In this document: piece by piece, positions 1-6,287 of the stretch
How positions within the stretch are numbered: position 1 is the first letter of the stretch
Layout of the letters: each line of letters starts with the position of its first letter
Origin: an uncultured Flavobacterium sp.
GTDB lineage: Bacteria > Bacteroidota > Bacteroidia > Flavobacteriales > Flavobacteriaceae
DNA length: 17,967 nt
NCBI RefSeq assembly: GCF_946479975.1
Contig: NZ_CAMLIX010000095.1
Coordinates: 1 to 17,967 of the forward strand
Direction: 5' to 3'
Notes under the pieces: generated by a model
What the model was told of the DNA's origin: nothing
What the model saw: only the letters and a program-made list of their open reading frames with translations
The model's database searches: none
Position numbers and translations under genes: made by a program

Positions 1-847
1 AAAATGCAGCGTGTGGACCGCCGTAACCCATTGGTACACCAAAACGTTGTGAAGTTCCAACTACAACAGCAGCTCCCATTTCTCCCGGAGAAGTTAAAGT
101 TGCTAATGATAAAATGTCGGCAGCAAAAGCCACTTTAATTTCGTTTTCTTTTGCTTTAGCAACAAAAGCGCTGTAATCGTTTACCTGACCGTATTTTCCT
201 GGGTATTGTAAAATAGCTCCGAAGAATTCATTTGAAAAATCAAATGTTTCGTGGTTTCCAACTACTAATTCAATTCCAATTGGCGTTGAACGTGTTTGAA
301 GTACAGATAAAGTCTGTGGTAAAATTTCTTCAGAAACGAAGAATTTATGAGTATTGTTTTTCTTTTGATCACGAGTACGAACGTCAAACAACAAAGCCAT
401 AGCTTCTGCAGCTGCAGTTCCTTCGTCCAATAAAGATGCGTTTGCGATTTCCATTCCAGTTAATTCAATAACAGTAGTTTGGAAGTTCAAAATAGCTTCC
501 AAACGACCTTGAGCAATTTCTGCTTGGTAAGGCGTGTAAGCCGTGTACCATCCTGGGTTTTCGAAGATATTTCTCTGAATTGGAGCAGGAACAATCGTTG
601 GGTGGTAACCCAAACCAATGTAAGATTTGAATACTTTATTTTTCTTTCCTAATTCCTGAATGTGATTTGCGAATTCATACTCGGTCATCGCAGGATCTAA
701 ATTCAAAGGTGCTTTTAAACGAATGTCGTCCGGAAGGGTTTCATAAACAAGTTGTTCAATTGAGTCAACTCCAATAGTTTTCAGCATGTGCTGAAGATCT
801 GTTTCTCTTGGACCAATGTGTCTTAAAGCAAAAGCATCTGTTTTCAT
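1..847 (-). CDS. gcvP: Glycine dehydrogenase (decarboxylating), P protein, N-terminal part
   Basis: This is the P protein of the glycine cleavage system, a cytoplasmic PLP enzyme that decarboxylates glycine and passes the aminomethyl group to the lipoyl H protein. The translation begins MKTDAFALRHIGPRE and carries the family signatures YIGLGYHPTIVP, NPGWYTAYTPYQAEIAQGR, LLDEGTAAAEAM and GVPMGYGGPHAA. About 282 residues are present; the rest, including the PLP lysine, lies beyond the left edge. I place the start at 847. An in-frame ATG at 886 would add 13 residues (MPSHIHLKTLDSY) and cannot be excluded, but homologues I remember start at MKTDAF. A TAnnTTTG-like box (minus strand, 937-944) lies upstream with no convincing -33 partner. 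The gene is divergent from the UbiA-like gene. Confidence 0.96.
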   Translation of the reverse strand, partial: MKTDAFALRHIGPRETDLQHMLKTIGVDSIEQLVYETLPDDIRLKAPLNLDPAMTEYEFANHIQELGKKNKVFKSYIGLGYHPTIVPAPIQRNIFENPGWYTAYTPYQAEIAQGRLEAILNFQTTVIELTGMEIANASLLDEGTAAAEAMALLFDVRTRDQKKNNTHKFFVSEEILPQTLSVLQTRSTPIGIELVVGNHETFDFSNEFFGAILQYPGKYGQVNDYSAFVAKAKENEIKVAFAADILSLATLTSPGEMGAAVVVGTSQRFGVPMGYGGPHAAF

Positions 848-1040
848 GTAGCTATCTAATGTTTTTAAATGAATGTGACTCGGCATTTTACGTGGCGAAT
901 AACATTTAAAAGTAAATGTGTTGTTTTTTTGTGGCGCAAAATTAAGTATTATTAATAATTTAATGGGTATTTTTAACTTCAATTTTTATCAAATTTCTAA
1001 CTAAAGAGTTGATTTGTTACCAATTGATTAGATTTAAGCA

Positions 1041-1856
1041 ATGAAACTTCTAAAACAAATTTTCGATTTTTATTTAAACAGCAGTATTCACGTGGCTTTG
1101 TCGTGTTATGCTTTGGTGCAAATTACGTTTCATGTGTTTCATATTCAGTATGATGAGCCAATGTCGCTTTTTGTTTTTTTCGGAACTATTGTAGGATATA
1201 ATTTCGTAAAATATGATGCGCTCGTTCGTGTAAAGAAAAAACCGATTGGAACGCAGCTAAAAATTATCGCCGTTTTGAGTTTTATTTCGGTGGTTTTAGT
1301 CGGTTATTATTTCTTTCATTTGCAACGAATAACTCAAATTGTTTCCGTTGCCATTTTTGCTATTACCGCACTTTACACATTACCATTTTTTCCCAATCGT
1401 AGAAATGCTAGAAATTGGGCGGGAGTAAAAATATACATTGTAGCACTTTGCTGGGTTGGCGCTACATTGGTTTTACCATTAATAAATGCCGAAATTCCGT
1501 TTACAACAGATTTCTTCATCAAATGCATTCAAAGATTTGTTCTGGTTTTTGTGCTGATTTTAGTTTTCGAGATTCTAGATTTAGCCAATGATGATCCGTA
1601 TCTACAAACCGTTCCACAAACCATCGGAGTAAAGAAAACCAAACTTTTAGGATTTCTATTATTGATTCCGTTTTGGTTTCTGGAAGTTTTTATTTCAACA
1701 TTCAATATTCATGACGCCATTATAAACTTGATAATGGTAACCATGTTAATGTTATTTATTGCCTTCGCCAATACCAATCGTTCGAAATATTATACTTCGT
1801 TTTGGGTAGAAAGTGTACCGATTTTTTGGTGGCTGATGATTGCTTATTTGAAATAA
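1041..1856 (+). CDS. UbiA-like prenyltransferase family membrane protein
   Basis: An integral membrane protein of 271 residues with about eight hydrophobic helices. It resembles the UbiA superfamily, whose members transfer prenyl groups to aromatic or other acceptors in the membrane. The second Asp-rich motif is recognisable: EILDLANDDPYLQT at 177-190, followed by VPQTIG at 191-196, in the position of the family pattern DxxDxxxD...TLPxxLG. The first motif is weak: N54 and D59 occur in GYNFVKYDA, where active enzymes usually have NDxxDxxxD. YTLPFFPNRRNARN (112-125) fits the cytoplasmic loop. A possible promoter is TTG at 1009-1011 with TAGATTTA at 1029-1036, which would leave almost no leader. 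The substrate is unknown. The degenerate first motif means it could be a non-catalytic relative. Confidence 0.75.
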   Translation: MKLLKQIFDFYLNSSIHVALSCYALVQITFHVFHIQYDEPMSLFVFFGTIVGYNFVKYDALVRVKKKPIGTQLKIIAVLSFISVVLVGYYFFHLQRITQIVSVAIFAITALYTLPFFPNRRNARNWAGVKIYIVALCWVGATLVLPLINAEIPFTTDFFIKCIQRFVLVFVLILVFEILDLANDDPYLQTVPQTIGVKKTKLLGFLLLIPFWFLEVFISTFNIHDAIINLIMVTMLMLFIAFANTNRSKYYTSFWVESVPIFWWLMIAYLK

Positions 1857-1881
1857 AAGAAATTAAGCATTTTGAAAATTT

Positions 1882-2022
1882 GGGCGTGCCACCATCCCGA
1901 TAAAAGGGCTAATTCACTTTGCGCTTATTTGCCCTTTTATCGGGATACTGTCGGGCTATCCGTTCCAAGTCCTCGCACTTCCTTCGTCAGGCTTTGGGCT
2001 ATCCACTTCTATCCCTCACGCA
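1882..2022. other. GC-rich structured intergenic element, probably an interspersed repeat
   Basis: This stretch is much richer in G+C than its surroundings. It starts GGGCGTGCC and ends ATCCCTCACGCA. It contains a perfect 15-bp inverted repeat (TCCCGATAAAAGGGC at 1895-1909, complement at 1931-1945, 21-nt loop) and a direct repeat GGGCTATCC at 1953-1961 and 1996-2004. Between these, CCAAGTCCT (1962-1970) can pair imperfectly with AGGCTTTGG (1990-1998). I remember similar GGGCGTGCC...GGGCTATCC...CCCTCACGCA blocks scattered between genes in other Flavobacteriia, but cannot check this here. A 93-residue open frame (1872-2153) crosses it. That frame has no coding character, and I treat it as spurious. 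It may be a structured RNA, a 3'-end element or a non-autonomous mobile element. Confidence 0.55.
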
Positions 2023-2090
2023 ATCGTAATGCAAGAAAATTCGTTTTTAAAAGAAATTTGAAAATCATTATCTCTTTTATAAATATAGTC

Positions 2091-2162
2091 AATGGTTTCA
2101 ACCATTGGGACGCAATTCTTCATACGGATTTTGATAACGTTTCCCAAGGTTGAAACCTTGGG
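2091..2162. repeat. Inverted pair of REP-like palindromes (GGTTTCAACC type)
   Basis: Two short palindromes face each other. The left one is AATGGTT-TC-AACCATT (2091-2106), followed by GGGACG. The right one is CCCAAGGTT-GA-AACCTTGGG (2143-2162), preceded by CGTTT. On the opposite strand the right unit reads with the same GGTTTCAACC core and a GGGAAACG tail, so the two are diverged copies of one repeat in inverted orientation. The arrangement is like bacterial REP doublets. No RAYT transposase is in the window. Confidence 0.75.
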
Positions 2163-2211
2163 CTATGTCTTTAAATTGGGTATTTTAAAAATTGAATTTT
2201 GATTCATTCAT

Positions 2212-2343
2212 TTGAATTGCCTCTAGCTTCAGCTGGAGGTTAAAAGGAAACTCTAGTCAGGGCTTTAGCCAAATGATAAAGTTTGGCTAAAGCCATTCTG
2301 ATTATTGATTTACAACCTCCAGCTAAAGCTAGAGGCAATTCAA
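2212..2343. repeat. Nested palindromic repeat element (two repeat pairs, one inside the other)
   Basis: The outer arms are 30 nt each (2212-2241 and 2314-2343) and match as inverted repeats with one difference. Each arm is itself a near palindrome (CTCTAGCTTCAGCTGGAGG on the left). Inside lies a second perfect inverted repeat, GGCTTTAGCCAAA at 2261-2273 with its complement at 2282-2294 and an 8-nt loop. The right arm stops 11 bp short of the stop codon of the SRPBCC gene, so a transcript of that gene would end near or run into this fold. It probably belongs to a dispersed repeat family. Confidence 0.8.
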
Positions 2344-2354
2344 TTTTTTCAGCA

Positions 2355-2804
2355 CTACATTTCTGAAACATCTTTCAAAACTTTATTTCTTTCCAAAAGA
2401 AAATTCGTCAAATGCTTTTTCAATAATAAAACATTAAATAACTTTCCGAAAATCCCAAACGGAGTTTCATATTGCAATTTGTCTTTCATGATTGTAATTC
2501 CATTTTCTTCTTCAAAAAAATGTTCATGTTTGAAATATTTGAATTTACCTTCTTCCATTTCATCCACAAAATAATCATAAAATGTCATTGAGGTAATTCG
2601 GCTTTTGTGCGTCAGATAAAATCCGAAATGTTTACCGCGCCAGGTTACGGTTTCGTTTAAATTAATTAATCCCGAAGTTATTCCTGCAATCGCAGTTTCT
2701 TTTGATGGACTTGCAGATTGTTGGTGAATATCGATATTTCTTGAAGCATCAAAAACGGTTTGTTTTGGTGCGTTTATTTTTGTTGTGAGGTTTATTGTTG
2801 TCAT
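2355..2804 (-). CDS. SRPBCC (START/polyketide-cyclase-like) family protein
   Basis: A 149-residue soluble protein with the SRPBCC helix-grip fold pattern: N-terminal strand INLTTKINAPKQTVFDASRNID (residues 4-25), a run of strands containing ETVTWRGKHFGFYLTHKSRI, the strand pair FKYFKHEHFFEEENGITIMKDKLQYETPFGIFG, and a long C-terminal helix. Proteins with this fold bind hydrophobic ligands; no catalytic residues are evident. It follows the TIGR01777 epimerase gene on the same strand, with a 208-bp gap filled by REP-like units. In other bacteria an SRPBCC domain is fused to TIGR01777-type epimerases, which supports a functional link. The start is the only plausible ATG. The ligand is unknown. 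Confidence 0.82.
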   Translation of the reverse strand: MTTINLTTKINAPKQTVFDASRNIDIHQQSASPSKETAIAGITSGLINLNETVTWRGKHFGFYLTHKSRITSMTFYDYFVDEMEEGKFKYFKHEHFFEEENGITIMKDKLQYETPFGIFGKLFNVLLLKKHLTNFLLERNKVLKDVSEM

Positions 2805-2825
2805 GAAATTCTAGTTTGTTTTTAA

Positions 2826-2985
2826 GTCCCAGCGGGACGAAATATTTATAGAAATTAGAGAAGAAGTCGTTTGAGCTCCAGCGGAGCGATATATTTTTAA
2901 TTAAGCAACTATATATATATCGCTCCGCTGGAGCTCCTATGAAGAATCTATATTATGCTCTATAAATATTTTGCTCCTACGGAGC
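2826..2985. repeat. Cluster of four REP-like stem-loops with a conserved AT-rich tail
   Basis: Four 13-nt stem-loops are present: GTCCC-AGC-GGGAC (2826-2838), GCTCC-AGC-GGAGC (2875-2887), GCTCC-GCT-GGAGC (2922-2934) and GCTCC-TAC-GGAGC (2973-2985). Each has the same kind of tail: the first two are followed by GAAATATTTATAGA and GATATATTTTTA, and the last two, read on the minus strand, by GATATATATATAG and AAAATATTTATAGA. The first two point right and the last two left, giving an A> B> <C <D order in which A pairs with D and B with C. The cluster fills the gap between the epimerase and SRPBCC genes. Confidence 0.85.
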
Positions 2986-3012
2986 CAAAAAAAATAATTT
3001 TGGATTAGATTT

Positions 3013-3921
3013 TTACCGAAGCAAATCCTCAAAAGCATCATCAATATTCCCAAACTTAAACTGAAACCCATTCTCCAAAAGTCGTTTCGGAATCACATTT
3101 CTACTTTTCAAAACCAATTCGGTTTCTGTTCGAATAAAAAATGATCCGATTTCTAAAAGAAAAGTATTCAATGGAATTCCAAAAGGAAAACCTACTGCTT
3201 TTCTAAGTTTCTGCATGAAATCGGTATTCTGAATTGGTTCAGGAGAAACGACATTTACAACGCCAGTCATTTCTTTTTCAATAATAAAATCAACCGCATT
3301 CGCAAAATCTTCTTCATGAATCCAGCTCACAAACTGATTTCCGGTTCCTTGTTTTCCTCCAAAACCAATTTTAGCCAACATTTTTAGCGGAATCAAAGCC
3401 CCGCCATTTTTTCCTAGTACAATAGAAGTTCGTAAAGCAGTTTTTAAAGTTCGCGGAGTTTCGGTTTTAAAGAATGCTTTTTCCCAAGATAAAGCCACAT
3501 TTATAGAAAAATCATTTCCAATTTCGCCGTCAACTTCATTCATTTGTTTGTCTAAAGAAAAACGATAAATAGTTGCAGTTGATGAATTCAGCCAATGTTT
3601 CGGCGGATTTTTGCAATTTAAAACCGCTTCATTTAAGATTTTTGTACTTTTAATTCTTGACCATAAAATTTCTTTTTTGTTTTCTTTCGTGTAACGGCAA
3701 TCAACAGATTTTCCAACAAGATTTATTAAAACCGTTGCATTTTCTAATTCTTTTTCCCAACCAGAAAATGTTTTGGCATTCCAGTTTACGAATTTAATTC
3801 CGTTTTCCGTTTTTGATTTTCCGCGGGTCAAAATTACAATTTCATCAAATTTATTTTTGAAATGATTTACTAAAACTTGTCCCAAAAATCCAGTTCCGGC
3901 TGCTATAATAAGTTTTGTCAT
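3013..3921 (-). CDS. TIGR01777 family NAD(P)-dependent epimerase/dehydratase (SDR)
   Basis: A 302-residue extended short-chain dehydrogenase of the TIGR01777/YfcH type, soluble, substrate unknown. The Rossmann motif is GTGFLG at residues 9-14. Further family signatures are NLVGKSVDCRYTKENKKEIL, LWSRIKSTKIL, WLNSSTATIYR (the active-site strand, normally SSAxGYYG) and LIPLKMLAKIGFGGKQGTGNQFVSWIHEEDFANAV, typical of the family. I choose the ATG at 3921. The open frame extends to a GTG at 3942, but the added residues (MAKKSHN) come from the end of a dispersed repeat. E. coli YfcH and plant SDR39U1 are the known relatives. It sits between the DCC gene and the SRPBCC gene, both on the same strand. 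Confidence 0.9.
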   Translation of the reverse strand: MTKLIIAAGTGFLGQVLVNHFKNKFDEIVILTRGKSKTENGIKFVNWNAKTFSGWEKELENATVLINLVGKSVDCRYTKENKKEILWSRIKSTKILNEAVLNCKNPPKHWLNSSTATIYRFSLDKQMNEVDGEIGNDFSINVALSWEKAFFKTETPRTLKTALRTSIVLGKNGGALIPLKMLAKIGFGGKQGTGNQFVSWIHEEDFANAVDFIIEKEMTGVVNVVSPEPIQNTDFMQKLRKAVGFPFGIPLNTFLLEIGSFFIRTETELVLKSRNVIPKRLLENGFQFKFGNIDDAFEDLLR

Positions 3922-3933
3922 GTTGTGTGATTT

Positions 3934-4145
3934 TTTTGCCACGAATTACACGAATTGGCGCTAATTTTCTTTGTCTGATTTCACGCAGATTTTGCAGATT
4001 ATAGTTGATCTTTGCAGATCAAAATTTAAAAATCTTTCTAATCTGCTTTAATCATTTTAAATCTGCGTGAAAAATTTATTCTATTGGATTGAGCTGATTT
4101 AAGTTGAAATTAAATTCGTGAAAATTCGCGTAATTCGTGGCAAAA
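3934..4145. repeat. Nested foldback element: GCCACGAATTAC arms around TTTCACGCAGATT arms
   Basis: The outer arms TTTTGCCACGAATTACACG (from 3934) and its near complement ending at 4145 match over about 23 nt. A second pair lies inside: TTTCACGCAGATTT at 3979-3992 with AAATCTGCGTGAAA at 4059-4072. Around 4007-4020 is a small GATC-TTTGCA-GATC hairpin. Both families recur in part elsewhere in this window (14612-14807). The element fills the 230-bp gap between the DCC and epimerase genes, with its left end 12 bp upstream of the epimerase ATG. Confidence 0.8.
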
Positions 4146-4151
4146 TTTTAA

Positions 4152-4970
4152 TTAATTTAAAATTAAAAACAGAGCAATAATTCTATAAATAACCCAAGTG
4201 AAAGATAAATAAAAAGGGAGTTTTAAAATTTTGATTCTTCTGAAATGTTCCAGAAACATAATCAAAACCGTTACTCCAAACCAACCTAAGATTATCATTT
4301 GCGGAAGCAATATAAACTGACTCAAAACTAAAATTGGAGTTAGAATCAAACTTCCCATTAAAGAAACTGTCATTAAATTTCCAGCATAATTGATTATGGT
4401 TTGTTTGTCAAATTTGAAAAGAAATAATGCTTGAAAAACAATTTGTCCAAAAGCTAAAGTGAGTTCTCTCGCAATGGTACTTTTCGGAAAATTTAAAATC
4501 AAATTAGAATATCCGAATAAAACGAAAGTGGTTATCGTCAAAGCAAATCCGATAAAAAGAAAGCGATATTTATAATTGAAATCGGGCGTGCATTGCAATT
4601 TGTTTTCCTCTTTTATATTTCCCGGAATAATGACTTTTCGATTATAAGAAACAAAAGAATACAGCTTTTTCAGAATAAAATGAATCGGTTTTAAATTTGA
4701 TATTTTTTCAATTAGGGGAAAAGAAAAACCAACGACTTTTATCAAACTATCAATTCCATAAATTACCGTTTGGGTTTTATTATCAACCAAAGCAATTTCG
4801 TTTGGAGCGCGTTTTAAATCCACAAAATTTTGCTCTTCTTCAGATAACTGACAATAAGATTTTCTTCCGTTTTGATCTAACATACCGCTTTTTACAAATC
4901 CAGTAGTGTATAAACTGCAAAGCGGACAATCTTCATCGTAAAGTAAAGTTTGGTTTTCGAGCGTTTTCAT
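4152..4970 (-). CDS. DCC-family thiol-disulfide protein (DUF393) with C-terminal membrane domain
   Basis: The N-terminal part is a DCC1-like thioredoxin-fold domain, with LLYDEDCPLC at residues 9-18 giving the CxxC pair C15/C18; the family is thought to act in thiol-disulfide exchange. Ordinary DCC proteins are about 130 residues. This one has 272 and continues into a membrane domain with about five helices (RFLFIGFALTITTFVLFGY, LTLAFGQIVFQALFLF, a long segment around LMGSLILTPILVLSQF, MIILGWFGVTVLIMF and a last helix at the C-terminus). The start at 4970 is an ATG just before TLENQTLLYDEDCPLC. An upstream ATG at 5045 exists, but the 25 extra residues are a translation of the repeat at 4997-5136. 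Confidence 0.87.
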   Translation of the reverse strand: MKTLENQTLLYDEDCPLCSLYTTGFVKSGMLDQNGRKSYCQLSEEEQNFVDLKRAPNEIALVDNKTQTVIYGIDSLIKVVGFSFPLIEKISNLKPIHFILKKLYSFVSYNRKVIIPGNIKEENKLQCTPDFNYKYRFLFIGFALTITTFVLFGYSNLILNFPKSTIARELTLAFGQIVFQALFLFKFDKQTIINYAGNLMTVSLMGSLILTPILVLSQFILLPQMIILGWFGVTVLIMFLEHFRRIKILKLPFYLSFTWVIYRIIALFLILN

Positions 4971-4996
4971 AATTTTAGGTTTTAAGGTTGATTTTT

Positions 4997-5136
4997 TTAA
5001 CACATAGAAACATAGTTTTAGCAGATTTAAAAAAAGGCGTTTCACTAATTTTAATTCACATAGTTTATCTATGTGCGGAAACTAAGTTTCTTTTATTCTC
5101 TTTTTTGAGATAATGATCTATGTTTCTATGTGTTAA
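4997..5136. repeat. AACACATAGAAACATAG foldback element, copy 1
   Basis: The ends are a perfect 19-bp inverted repeat, TTAACACATAGAAACATAG at 4997-5015 and its complement at 5118-5136, giving a 140-bp element. Inside is a smaller hairpin, CACATAG-TTTAT-CTATGTG at 5057-5075, built from the same heptamer. The block AAAAAAGGCGTTTCACT is shared with copy 2 at 17525-17670, as is TTAAAATATTT at the right edge. The element begins 26 bp upstream of the DCC start codon. Confidence 0.92.
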
Positions 5137-5159
5137 AATATTTTTTTCAATTCAATGAT

Positions 5160-5900
5160 TTAGGCGTACAATTCTTCTTCAACTGGCAATAACTGAAGCT
5201 TTCTTTTATTCTTAACCGTAATTTGAGATCCTTTCGCCAAGAATACAGAAGTTGGTTTTTTATTTTGAAGAAACTCAAAATCATTTCCATAATTTTTTAC
5301 GAAATCAATATCAATTCGATGATTTAAAACTTCAAATTGTTCCCATCTAGGATGTGTAACTTCATATTCAAAAGTAGTTTCTTCATCGATTTTTGTGTAG
5401 CCAAAATAATGTTCGGTAATAAATTCTGCTTCAGAATCAATTTCGATTTGGCTTAAATCATTTTTGGTTTCGAGTTCAATGGTATTCCATTTTTTATCAC
5501 TTTTCCATTGATAAATGAAAGTATTTGTATTATCATTTGCCACAATTTCATGTTTCATTTTCTGCGTTTCATAATGTTCTTGATACAAAGTATTGGCAAT
5601 AAAAGTGATCGCTTTTTTCGGAACAATTTCTTTAATGAAAACTACACCACGTTTCCATTCTCCGTTTTCCAATCGTTTGACATAAAATCTCAAATTCACT
5701 TCTTCGAAATTGACATGAAACGGAACTTTCAATCCTAAAACCTTTGTGTTTTTAAACATAAATCCAACCAAACTCACATAACATTTGTTGCCCCAAATAT
5801 CGATTTCAGTTCCTGCTGGAAGATATTTTTCTAAAAGTTCAGCATCAAATTCATAATTGAAAAGAGCTAAGTTTTTCCATTCTGCTTTTAAGAAATTCAT
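5160..5900 (-). CDS. DUF2071 (YqjF-like) family protein
   Basis: A soluble protein of 246 residues. It begins MNFLKAEWKNLALFNYEFDAELLEKYLPAGTE, then YVSLVGFMFKNTKVLGLKVPFHVNFEEVNLRFYVKR, which is the DUF2071 pattern: an N-terminal helix with xxWxxLxxxNYxVxxxxLxxyLPxGxE, then VSLVxFxFxxTxxxGxxxPxhxxFxExNLRxYV. No enzymatic activity has been established that I know of; related YqjF proteins are uncharacterised. Its ATG overlaps the stop codon of the upstream membrane protein gene (ATGA at 5897-5900), so the two are translationally coupled. The long quoted strings can be read directly on the minus strand. Confidence 0.9.
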   Translation of the reverse strand: MNFLKAEWKNLALFNYEFDAELLEKYLPAGTEIDIWGNKCYVSLVGFMFKNTKVLGLKVPFHVNFEEVNLRFYVKRLENGEWKRGVVFIKEIVPKKAITFIANTLYQEHYETQKMKHEIVANDNTNTFIYQWKSDKKWNTIELETKNDLSQIEIDSEAEFITEHYFGYTKIDEETTFEYEVTHPRWEQFEVLNHRIDIDFVKNYGNDFEFLQNKKPTSVFLAKGSQITVKNKRKLQLLPVEEELYA

Positions 5901-6232
5901 TTTTTTGCTTTTTTATAGATTATTATTGAAAGATAAATTGCCAAAATAGGAGGAAAACTCAGTAATAGAAATCTGAGATATTCGTTGTAGATTTCGATTT
6001 GAACAATACATAGAAGAAAAAATAAAATAACTCCGGCAATGTATATTTGAATATATCTGTTTTTTGGTTGCTCAAAAATTAATTTGATTCCTAAAAGAAC
6101 TTGTACGAAACCTGTTATGATAGTCGAAAGCAAGGCGTAAAAGAGCGCACCTTCTTTTACGATTGGATAAGTCAATAGAATTAACATGGGAAGTCCAATT
6201 GCAAAAGTGTTTAGTTTTTCAATAGTTTTCAT
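5897..6232 (-). CDS. Small four-helix membrane protein, unrecognised
   Basis: 111 residues, four predicted membrane helices (about 10-25, 30-52, 62-80 and 86-107) and a positively charged C-terminus KKAKK, so probably with that end in the cytoplasm. I do not recognise a family. Its stop overlaps the start of the DUF2071 gene by 4 bp, and its ATG is 55 bp downstream of the regulator's stop codon. The gap in front holds an inverted repeat that matches one in the regulator promoter. Confidence 0.8.
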   Translation of the reverse strand: MKTIEKLNTFAIGLPMLILLTYPIVKEGALFYALLSTIITGFVQVLLGIKLIFEQPKNRYIQIYIAGVILFFLLCIVQIEIYNEYLRFLLLSFPPILAIYLSIIIYKKAKK

Positions 6233-6248
6233 AATTATTATTTATTTT

Positions 6249-6274
6249 AAACTTTCAGAAAAAATTGAAAGTTT
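6249..6274. promoter_or_regulatory. Inverted repeat, probable operator for the GbsR/MarR-type regulator
   Basis: AAACTTTCA at 6249-6257 and TGAAAGTTT at 6266-6274 form a perfect 9-8-9 inverted repeat in the gap between the regulator gene and the next gene. The same half-site with the same 8-nt spacing is present in the regulator promoter (6817-6841). MarR-family dimers bind palindromes of about this size. A hairpin that attenuates read-through is an alternative, as it has no strong T-run on the minus strand. Confidence 0.55.
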
Positions 6275-6287
6275 GAATTAAATTTTT

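Noticed and set aside
1872..2153. A 93-codon plus-strand frame
   Set aside because: It starts at a TTG, runs through the GC-rich structured block and the GGTTTCAACC repeat, and shows no protein-like pattern.
2305..2574. An 89-codon plus-strand frame
   Set aside because: It overlaps the SRPBCC gene on the opposite strand and the nested repeat; a shadow of coding sequence.
2826..2985. CRISPR-like array
   Set aside because: Only four units in alternating orientation with unequal spacing; they are inverted hairpins, not direct repeats with spacers, and no cas genes are present.
4971..5045. Extension of the DCC protein by 25 residues to an upstream ATG
   Set aside because: The residues translate the CACATAG repeat and spacer; the DCC motif follows naturally from the ATG at 4970.
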